Positions 7,370 to 13,578 of a stretch of 13,578 nt of DNA are shown piece by piece. The translations under genes were made by a program, and so were the position numbers. Each line of letters starts with the position of its first letter. Position 1 is the stretch's first letter. The notes beneath the pieces are model-generated. The model saw only the letters and a list, made by a program, of their open reading frames with translations, did no database searches and had not been told where the DNA came from. Location of the stretch: NCBI GenBank assembly GCA_007116535.1, contig SKIG01000060.1:1-13578 (forward strand), given 5' to 3'. The stretch comes from Psychroflexus sp. (GTDB lineage: Bacteria > Bacteroidota > Bacteroidia > Flavobacteriales > Flavobacteriaceae).

Positions 7370-8243
7370 CAACGAATTTAAACTCAAAAAAGAACGCTCC
7401 TTAGGAGACATGATTACCGATTCTTTTACATTTGTAAGAGTATACATGCCTGAAATAAAAGATGTTTTTTCCAAATTTATTCTCCCCGCATTAGTGGTTG
7501 TACTTATTTCCTCTGCTTTTGTTGAATATATGCGCCAATCTATTACTGGTTCTTTACTAGATGATTCTAATGCTTTTGACCTTTTGTCTGGTGGAGTAAT
7601 AACATCAATAGCATTTTTGATAAGTGTTTTAGCACAATTTGCCTTTTACATTGTTTCCTATATAGTAATTTTTAGTTTAATGAGACAAAAAGCTAGCAAT
7701 GAAACTTTTTTGGTAGATTCAGTTGCTAAAGACTTAAAAGAGAATTTTTTACATCTAGCAGGTATTTTGTTTGTAGGTATTGTTATGGTTATCATAGCGG
7801 CTATTTTTTTGGTTATTCCTGCCATATACCTTATTGTACCTGTAAGTATTCTACCTGCGATTGCAATTCTAGGAAAGAAAAATTTTTCTGAGACTTTCAC
7901 TACTGCCTTTCAACTAATTAAAAACAATTGGTGGATAACTTTTGTAACCCTTATTATTTTTGGGTTAATTATTTCATTAGGATCTATTATTTTTCAAGTT
8001 CCGCTATTTATTTACTACTTGATAAAGTTTATTTTCGGTTATGTAAATGGAATGGATGAATCAGGGATTTTGTTTTCAGAAGATACCGATTGGATTTTAC
8101 TAATACTAACTATCATTGGAAATTTCGGTGGCTTTTTGTTTAATTTATTAAGTGTTATTCTTACGGGATTGATTTATTACAACTTGGACGAATTCCACAA
8201 CAAAACAGGAACCTATGAGGATATCGAAAGTATTGGAAGTTAA
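7362..8243 (+). CDS. Multi-helix membrane protein of unknown function in the MoxR operon
   Basis: A 293-residue integral membrane protein whose ATG lies within the last codons of the SpoIIM-like gene (ATGATTGA overlap). An N-terminal cytoplasmic segment (1-35) with FKLKKERSLGDMITDSF precedes about six helices (near 38-55, 80-106, 130-150, 151-170, 191-212 and 245-275). The segment FSETFTTAFQLIKNNWWITF (175-194) resembles the repeated amphipathic motif of GPDPase-membrane-domain and DUF975-type proteins, where an 'AF-x-L-K-x-x-W' pattern precedes a helix. I do not recognise a specific family. A gene of this type commonly sits between SpoIIM-like and DUF4129 genes in Bacteroidota, as I recall, so it is likely a structural part of the module. 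It ends 26 nt before the next gene. Confidence 0.75.
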   Translation: MIDNEFKLKKERSLGDMITDSFTFVRVYMPEIKDVFSKFILPALVVVLISSAFVEYMRQSITGSLLDDSNAFDLLSGGVITSIAFLISVLAQFAFYIVSYIVIFSLMRQKASNETFLVDSVAKDLKENFLHLAGILFVGIVMVIIAAIFLVIPAIYLIVPVSILPAIAILGKKNFSETFTTAFQLIKNNWWITFVTLIIFGLIISLGSIIFQVPLFIYYLIKFIFGYVNGMDESGILFSEDTDWILLILTIIGNFGGFLFNLLSVILTGLIYYNLDEFHNKTGTYEDIESIGS

Positions 8244-8269
8244 GTTCTGACATAGCCTATTATAACTAA

Positions 8270-8998
8270 ATGAACTATCTAAAAAACACATACACTTATT
8301 TTTGCACATGCATTGGCTTTTTTGCCATTTGCTTGTCAAATTTGTATGCCCAAGAGCTTCGCTTTGACGAAGATTTACTTGAAAAGTTCAAAGACAATAG
8401 CGACTACGACTACTCAGAGTACGTTCCTACAGAAGGAATTTTTAGTCGGTTTATGACTTGGCTAGGACGTCTTTACAATCAACTGATGCGTGCTATTTTT
8501 GGTGAATATGATGCAGGTAGCTTTTTAGGTTTCATCATAAAAATTCTCCCATATTTAATTGTGGTAGGTGTACTTATTTTGATTGTTTATCTTTTCGTGA
8601 AATACAATTGGGGAGCTAGATTTTTCGGTGAAGAAAAAGAAGAAGCAAGCGTAACTTTTAGTGATGAAGAAGAAATTATTCGCAACAAAGATATCGACGC
8701 ATTAATAGAAAAAGCATTAGCGAAGTATAACTACCGATTAGCCATTCGCTACCAATATTTGAAGTGTTTGCGAATCCTAGATAAAGAAAATAAAATCATC
8801 TATGAATTTAGTAAAACAAACCAAGATTATGTAGATGAAATTAAAAATTATCCCTACGCAGATTTATTTGGAAAAATCACTTACTACTACGATTATGCTT
8901 GGTACGGTGGTTTTCATATATCCCTTTCACAATACCAACAAGTAGAAGTAAACTTTAGGTCATTTGTTCAACAATTTAAAAATGCAAACCATGAATAA
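8270..8998 (+). CDS. DUF4129 domain-containing membrane protein
   Basis: A 242-residue protein with a signal peptide (1-27, ending NLYA before Q28), an Asp/Tyr-rich extracytoplasmic stretch (about 28-85), one membrane helix (88-110) and a cytoplasmic C-terminal domain. The DUF4129 signature occupies about 140-235: repeated Ala/Leu in ALIEKALAKYNYRLAIR (144-160), YLKCLRILDKENKI (163-176), KTNQDYVDEI (182-191) and the terminal WYGG (211-214). The fold has been linked to transglutaminase-associated proteins in other bacteria, where DUF4129 is often fused to a transglutaminase. Here it stands alone. The ATG at 8270 follows an A-rich stretch 26 nt after the previous stop. Its stop overlaps the start of the DUF4350 gene by 8 nt. 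Confidence 0.88.
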   Translation: MNYLKNTYTYFCTCIGFFAICLSNLYAQELRFDEDLLEKFKDNSDYDYSEYVPTEGIFSRFMTWLGRLYNQLMRAIFGEYDAGSFLGFIIKILPYLIVVGVLILIVYLFVKYNWGARFFGEEKEEASVTFSDEEEIIRNKDIDALIEKALAKYNYRLAIRYQYLKCLRILDKENKIIYEFSKTNQDYVDEIKNYPYADLFGKITYYYDYAWYGGFHISLSQYQQVEVNFRSFVQQFKNANHE

Positions 8999-10184
8999 AT
9001 CGACTAAATATTTACTTGGTTTTGCCTTATTTCTCTTTGGTATGTTGATGTATTTGGAGTCAACTGCTGATAAGCCCTTGGATTTGCGGCCATACTATAC
9101 CTCCAATTCAAAAAAACCACTTGGGTCTAAAGCATTTTTCGACTTATTTGAAAATGCAAAGCCTGAAGCTGAATTAATAGATTTAAAAGAAACGCTTTTT
9201 ACCTTCGATAGAAAAAATTCGATGCAAAGTGGTAGCGTGTTGTTTTTCAATAATTATGTAGATTTCGATGCTCAAAGTTTTGAAATACTAACTAAATACG
9301 TGAGAGACGGAAATGATGTGCTTATTTCATCCAATTTTTTCCCGAAAATATTCCAAGATTCTCTGAAAATTAAAACACTTTATATACTCGAATACGATAA
9401 GTTTTCCTACGATAGTAAGGTAGTATTATCCAACAAAACAAGCGAAGCTATCCCACCTATGGAATGGGATATGAATTATTTTGAAGTGAATGAAAATAAC
9501 TATGAAGCACTTGGTCATGTGCATGTAACCCACGAAACCAAAGACCAGGAAAAAGAAAAGCAACCTAATTTACTTCGTATCCCAATGGATAAAGGAAATC
9601 TCTATGTACATTCATTTCCGGAGGCTTTTTCAAACTTGTTCTTACTTCACGAAATCAATCACGTATATACCGAAGATTTGCTTAATTTATTGGACTTAAA
9701 TCATAGTATTTATTTAGACAAGTATAACAAATCAGGAAACGAGCAAATTCAAAGTATAGTTCATTATATCACGGAACAACCTGCATTAAATCTCGCCTAT
9801 AAAAGTTTGCTTTTTCTGTCTATATTATTAGTTATTTTTGAAAGTAAAAGAAAACAACGAAGTATTCCTGTAATCACTCCCCTTGCAAATAAAACTTACG
9901 AGTTTGCACAGACTGTCGCATTAATGTATTTGGACAAAAAAGAGTACAAACAATTGGCAGAAAAAGAAATATTTCAGTTTTTAGATTTCATCAGGAATCA
10001 ATTGAAAATCGATACCAAAGTGATTAATGATTCGTTTTTCAACGAATTATCGACTAAATTGGGCAAAAAAACCGAAGATGTAAGAAAAACTTTTGAGCTG
10101 ATTAAATCGACTCAAAATAAAGAAACAATAAGCAAGGAGGAAATGTACGAATTGCACCAACTAATTGAATTTTTAAAACAATAA
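8991..10184 (+). CDS. DUF4350 domain-containing membrane protein
   Basis: Numbered from the ATG at 8991, 397 residues. A first membrane helix (about 6-22) is followed by an extracytoplasmic domain with the DUF4350 pattern: KPLGSKAFFDLFENA (42-56), SGSVLFFNN (80-88) and YVRDGNDVLISSNFF (103-117), a fold related to GATase-like domains. A second helix (about 267-284) leads to a basic junction ESKRKQRSIPVITP (284-297) and a helical cytoplasmic tail. That tail-junction motif and the following NKTYEFAQTVALMY block are typical of the Bacteroidota version. Upstream in-frame starts exist (TTG 8964, ATG 8982), but the ATG at 8991 forms an ATGAATAA 8-nt overlap with the DUF4129 stop, matching the 6395/7362 junction. 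Function is unknown. Confidence 0.87.
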   Translation: MNKSTKYLLGFALFLFGMLMYLESTADKPLDLRPYYTSNSKKPLGSKAFFDLFENAKPEAELIDLKETLFTFDRKNSMQSGSVLFFNNYVDFDAQSFEILTKYVRDGNDVLISSNFFPKIFQDSLKIKTLYILEYDKFSYDSKVVLSNKTSEAIPPMEWDMNYFEVNENNYEALGHVHVTHETKDQEKEKQPNLLRIPMDKGNLYVHSFPEAFSNLFLLHEINHVYTEDLLNLLDLNHSIYLDKYNKSGNEQIQSIVHYITEQPALNLAYKSLLFLSILLVIFESKRKQRSIPVITPLANKTYEFAQTVALMYLDKKEYKQLAEKEIFQFLDFIRNQLKIDTKVINDSFFNELSTKLGKKTEDVRKTFELIKSTQNKETISKEEMYELHQLIEFLKQ

Positions 10185-10187
10185 GCT

Positions 10188-11324
10188 ATGGAAGAAAATA
10201 AACGACCTGAAGAAGAACAGAACATCCCTAAATCATCACCAGAAGAAACAAATCCTGTTGAAGCTCCTTCAAATAAAACAGAAGAAACTTCTAACATAGA
10301 AGATTCTTCTATGCAAGTAAACAATACAACTGCTAACGAAGATAATTCAGCATCAAACGAGTTTTCTTCTCGAATTCCATTGCAAGAATTGAAAGACAAA
10401 GTAGATGAGTTAAAAGCAAAAATGAGTAAACACATTATTGGTCAGGAATCCTTTCTTGAATTGCTAATTGTTGCAATGCTTTCCGATGGTCACGTACTTA
10501 TTGAAGGAGTTCCAGGAGTAGCAAAAACCCTAACTGCTAAGCTTTTTGCGAAATCAATTAATACTGAATTTAACCGAATTCAGTTTACGCCAGATTTGAT
10601 GCCAAGTGATGTTTTGGGAACTTCCATCTACAACGAAAAAAGCAAAGAATTTGAATTTAAAAAAGGCCCAGTTTTTTCCAATATTGTCTTAATAGATGAA
10701 ATTAACCGTGCTCCCGCAAAAACTCAGTCAGCACTTTTTGAGATAATGGAAGAACGTCAAGTGAGTATAGATAGCCAAGTTTTCAAAATGCAGCCACCAT
10801 TTATGGTGCTTGCCACACAAAACCCTATCGAACAAGAAGGCACCTATGCGCTTCCAGAAGCTCAGTTAGATCGTTTTCTGTTCAAAATAAAAATTGATTA
10901 TCCTGCTTTGGAAGATGAAATCCTCATTCTTTCCAACCACCACGAACGCAAAAATGTGCTTCCCGAGGAAATGATGAAAAAGGTGATTGAAACTGAAGCT
11001 TTAGCCAAGTTCAAGTCTATGTTGAATGACATACAAGTAGAAACAAAAATCTTCAATTATATCGCACAAATCATTCACCAAACAAGAAAACATCCACATT
11101 TATTGTTAGGAGCCTCACCAAGAGCTTCCATTGGAGTATTGACGGCTGCCAAAGCTTTTGCTGCTATTTACGGAAGAGATTTTGTAACACCCGAGGATGT
11201 CAAAAAAGCCTTGCATCCTGTATTGAATCACAGAATTGTGCTTTCACCTGAGCGTGAAATGGAGGGAATGACTTCCGAAGAAGTTGTAGATATGATTGTT
11301 CAAACCATTGAAATTCCACGTTAG
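10188..11324 (+). CDS. MoxR-family AAA+ ATPase with acidic N-terminal extension
   Basis: A 378-residue cytoplasmic AAA+ ATPase. Residues 1-62 form a low-complexity tail rich in Glu, Asn, Ser and Pro, absent from usual MoxR proteins of about 320 residues. The ATPase core follows: HIIGQE (82-87), Walker A GVPGVAKT (107-114), Walker B VLIDE (167-171, catalytic Glu171), MoxR-specific INRAPAKTQSALFEIMEE (172-189), sensor 1 Asn212 in ATQNPIEQEG, arginine finger candidate Arg229 in QLDRF and sensor 2 Arg312 in GASPRAS. All catalytic residues are present. MoxR ATPases act as chaperones or assembly factors, usually with a von Willebrand factor A-like partner. Here that partner is the DUF58 gene immediately downstream, overlapping by 1 nt. 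The start lies 3 nt after the DUF4350 stop. Confidence 0.95.
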   Translation: MEENKRPEEEQNIPKSSPEETNPVEAPSNKTEETSNIEDSSMQVNNTTANEDNSASNEFSSRIPLQELKDKVDELKAKMSKHIIGQESFLELLIVAMLSDGHVLIEGVPGVAKTLTAKLFAKSINTEFNRIQFTPDLMPSDVLGTSIYNEKSKEFEFKKGPVFSNIVLIDEINRAPAKTQSALFEIMEERQVSIDSQVFKMQPPFMVLATQNPIEQEGTYALPEAQLDRFLFKIKIDYPALEDEILILSNHHERKNVLPEEMMKKVIETEALAKFKSMLNDIQVETKIFNYIAQIIHQTRKHPHLLLGASPRASIGVLTAAKAFAAIYGRDFVTPEDVKKALHPVLNHRIVLSPEREMEGMTSEEVVDMIVQTIEIPR

Positions 11325-12652
11325 TGTATAAATTTTTAGCTTCCTTATACATTCAAAAAAGAACATACTACACCTTAGTAGCTGTAAGTTTGTGCTTTCT
11401 CTTTGCCTTTTGGTTAGAAACTTTCTTCTTTTTAGCTTGGTTGATTTTAGGGATATTAATTATTTTTATTGGTATTGAATTAGTGTATCTCTACAGCAAA
11501 AACTTTTTCTATGCAGAGCGAAATCTACCCGAAAAACTTTCCAATTCTGATGCAAACGAAATTCAAATTGAATTCGTTAATCGTTATGCCTTTTCAATTA
11601 ATGTTGAATGCATAGATGAAGTTCCATTTCAATTTCAAAAGAGGGATTTTTTGGTTGAGTTGAAGCTAAAACCCAAAGAAAAGATTACTAAAACTTACGA
11701 GCTCACCCCTGTTGAACGTGGTGTCTATGTGTTCGGAAAACTAAATTGTTATATAAGTTCTCCTTTTCAACTCATCAAAAGACGCTTTATTTTTGGTGAA
11801 AACCAAGAAGTAAAAGTCTATCCTTCGTTTATTCAAATGAAGGAATTTGATTATATGAGCGAACATAAAATGAATTTGTTTGGCTTCAAAAAAATTAGAA
11901 AAATTGGGCATACCTTAGAATTTGAACAAATTAAAGAGTACGTCAAGGGTGACGATGTGCGAACCATCAATTGGAAAGCTACCGCCAAACACCGACAATT
12001 AATGGTGAACCAATACCAAGATGAAAAATCTCAACCTGTATATAGTTTGATTGATAGTGGACGAGCGATGAAAATGCCTTTTAATGGTTTATCATTGTTA
12101 GATTATGCCATTAATTCGTCGTTGGCATTTAGCAATATTGCCTTAAAAAAAGGGGACAAAGTAGGTTTGTTGGAATTTTCTCATCAAATCGGAAAATTCT
12201 GTCATGCTAATTCACGTCGAAGTCACCTCATTAATCTTATGGAGGCTTTATACAACATCAAAACCGAGTTTTTGACTAGTGATTTAGGCAAGGTGTATAT
12301 TCATGCGCAACGCAAAATGACGCAACGAGGCTTATTGCTTTTTTACACAAACTACGAGCATATTGAAGCCATGAGGAGGCAACTCCCCTACCTCAAAGCA
12401 ATTAATAAAAGACATTTATTAGTAGTTATCTTTTTTGAAAATACTGAATTGAAAAAAGTAACAGAGACCAAGGCAAATTCGATTTATGAAGTCACTGAAA
12501 AAATAATTGCCAAAGACCTACAATACGAAAAAAGACTAATGGTTGAAGAACTCAAAAACAATGGAATAAGAAGTCTGCTTACCAAACCTGAAGAGCTGAG
12601 TATGAATACCATCAATACTTATTTAGCTATCAAAGCGAAGGGGGTGTTGTAG
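11324..12652 (+). CDS. DUF58 domain-containing protein (von Willebrand-like), GTG start
   Basis: A 442-residue protein. The GTG at 11324 shares its G with the MoxR stop (TAGTG). The next Met in frame is far inside, while MYKFLASLYIQKRTYY is the typical family start. A membrane hairpin (about 18-34 and 35-57) anchors it, probably leaving both ends in the cytoplasm. A beta-rich region (60-175) leads to the DUF58 core GHTLEFEQIKEYVKGDD (195-211) with INWKATAKHR. The vWA-like domain follows. Its metal-site position reads DSGRA (244-248), not the classical DxSxS, so metal binding may be lost or altered. The second acidic position (YTNYE, 341-345) is also non-standard. As the partner of MoxR it would be the substrate-recruiting or remodelled component. 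Ends the operon; no terminator is evident. Confidence 0.92.
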   Translation: MYKFLASLYIQKRTYYTLVAVSLCFLFAFWLETFFFLAWLILGILIIFIGIELVYLYSKNFFYAERNLPEKLSNSDANEIQIEFVNRYAFSINVECIDEVPFQFQKRDFLVELKLKPKEKITKTYELTPVERGVYVFGKLNCYISSPFQLIKRRFIFGENQEVKVYPSFIQMKEFDYMSEHKMNLFGFKKIRKIGHTLEFEQIKEYVKGDDVRTINWKATAKHRQLMVNQYQDEKSQPVYSLIDSGRAMKMPFNGLSLLDYAINSSLAFSNIALKKGDKVGLLEFSHQIGKFCHANSRRSHLINLMEALYNIKTEFLTSDLGKVYIHAQRKMTQRGLLLFYTNYEHIEAMRRQLPYLKAINKRHLLVVIFFENTELKKVTETKANSIYEVTEKIIAKDLQYEKRLMVEELKNNGIRSLLTKPEELSMNTINTYLAIKAKGVL

Positions 12653-12700
12653 GCTTTGATTGTGTTTATTGAAGGACTAATATATTTCCTAATTATAAAT

Positions 12701-13578
12701 TTACTTCCTCAAAAACAACACATACATAAATACAAGGTAACTGATAAAAATAAGTAATCCTTTGTATCTTTTGAGTTGGTATTTTGGTTTGATAAGTGCT
12801 AAAGGAAGTAGTAATGCAGAAATTCCAATCATCCAAACCATATCTACAGTTAAAACTTCTTGAGACTGCAATTGTATAGGTTTTACCATTGCGGTAATTC
12901 CTATTACTAAAGCAATATTAAAAATATTAGAGCCAATCAAATTACCAACAGACATGGCTTTCTCATTTTTCAGAGCAGCAATTAATGATGCTGCTAATTC
13001 GGGAACACTTGTACCAATAGCAATAATAGAAACAGCAATGATTCGTTCTGAAACTTCATAATACTCTGCTAAACCAATAGCACCATCTACTAAAAAGTCA
13101 GCACCAAATTTTAGTCCAGCGCCACCAATTAATAGCCAAATAACAATTTTAAAATAGGAGGTTTGGTGTAATTTTTCCTCTACTTCTGCAACTGATTTAT
13201 TGTTGGATCCACGTTGTTTTCTAATTAGAAAAAACAAATAGACGAAAAGCAAAAAAAGTAAAATAATACCTTCTACGAGAGAAATTTCACTATTTGAATA
13301 AAGAAAATAATAAAACACAACAGAAAATAACATCATCACAGGCCAGTGTATTTTCAAGAATTGCTTATCGATATACATAGGGGTAATTAGTGCTGTAAGT
13401 CCTAAAACAAGACCAATATTGGCAATGTTAGAGCCAATTACATTTCCTGTAGCTATATCTGAGGAGCCTTTAATCGCTGCATTTAAACTAACAATTAACT
13501 CCGGAGCAGAAGTTGCAAAGGACACAATGGTTAGTCCAATAACTGCTTTTGAGATAGAAAATTTTAATGACATTGCAA
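12701..13578 (-). CDS. Calcium/sodium antiporter (CaCA family, YrbG-like), N terminus outside window
   Basis: An inner-membrane exchanger of the cation/Ca2+ superfamily, which moves Ca2+ against Na+ or H+. The two diagnostic alpha repeats are complete. Numbered from the first in-window Met (13573), repeat 1 contains FATSAPELIVS (19-29) and GNVIGSNIANIGL (43-55), and repeat 2 contains AIGTSVPELAAS (185-196) and GNLIGSNIFNIAL (210-222). The acidic Glu in each PEL is present. A cytoplasmic loop with charged residues (about 118-140) separates the halves. The Met at 13573 lies inside the first conserved region, after which homologues usually have 25-30 more residues on the N-terminal side, and the frame stays open to the window edge. 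The true start is therefore outside. It converges with the DUF58 gene, 48 nt away. Confidence 0.93.
   Translation of the reverse strand, partial: AMSLKFSISKAVIGLTIVSFATSAPELIVSLNAAIKGSSDIATGNVIGSNIANIGLVLGLTALITPMYIDKQFLKIHWPVMMLFSVVFYYFLYSNSEISLVEGIILLFLLFVYLFFLIRKQRGSNNKSVAEVEEKLHQTSYFKIVIWLLIGGAGLKFGADFLVDGAIGLAEYYEVSERIIAVSIIAIGTSVPELAASLIAALKNEKAMSVGNLIGSNIFNIALVIGITAMVKPIQLQSQEVLTVDMVWMIGISALLLPLALIKPKYQLKRYKGLLIFISYLVFMYVLFLRK

Noticed and set aside
8964..8990. TTG or ATG starts upstream of 8991 for the DUF4350 protein
   Set aside because: They would lengthen the overlap with the DUF4129 gene, while the ATG at 8991 gives the typical family start and an overlap matching 7362-7369.
10134..10145. 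Strong Shine-Dalgarno-like AAGGAGG before an ATG inside the DUF4350 gene
   Set aside because: The ATG is in frame with DUF4350 and would yield only about 14 residues. The sequence simply encodes Lys-Glu-Glu, and this lineage hardly uses such sites.
12653..12700. Terminator between the convergent DUF58 and antiporter genes
   Set aside because: Only a 4-bp stem (AGGA/TCCT) was visible with no proper T tract, so no terminator is called.

Overview
The window reads as chromosomal DNA from a member of the Bacteroidota, most like a flavobacterium or close relative. It is A+T-rich by eye, and start codons lack Shine-Dalgarno sequences and mostly follow A-rich leaders. TAnnTTTG-type -7 promoter elements occur. 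The gene set includes a DUF4129/DUF4350/MoxR/DUF58 cluster and an S9D-type peptidase with a Sec signal ending in A-Q. No rRNA, tRNA, CRISPR array, phage gene or intact transposase was seen.

Layout. 1-452 (-) is the N-terminal 150 residues of a thiolase, cut by the window edge. 453-852 is a non-coding divergent promoter region. 853-3294 (+) is an 813-residue exported prolyl-oligopeptidase-family peptidase resembling plant chloroplast glutamyl endopeptidase, followed by a very clear intrinsic terminator (3315-3348). 3350-3938 has no convincing gene but is rich in hairpins; two GC-rich palindromes lie in opposite orientation at its ends, suggesting a fold-back or REP/MITE-like element. 3939-4964 (-) is an AI-2E/PerM-type membrane transporter. 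5125-5598 and 5677-6234 (+) are two small membrane proteins, each with two helices followed by a PH/GRAM-like domain.

6395-12652 (+) is a tightly packed six-gene operon: SpoIIM-like membrane protein, unknown multi-helix membrane protein, DUF4129 protein, DUF4350 protein, MoxR AAA+ ATPase and DUF58 protein. Three of the five junctions overlap (8, 8 and 1 nt) and one gap is only 3 nt. The set looks like a membrane-anchored MoxR/von Willebrand-like module, in which the ATPase would remodel or assemble something at the inner membrane. The family set is widely conserved, but its substrate is not established as far as I know, and it is the most interesting system here. 12701-13578 (-) is a Na+/Ca2+ exchanger-family antiporter, converging on the operon and missing its N terminus at the window edge.

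Functional assignments rest on motifs and family resemblance read by eye. Promoter elements and short hairpins are weak calls.
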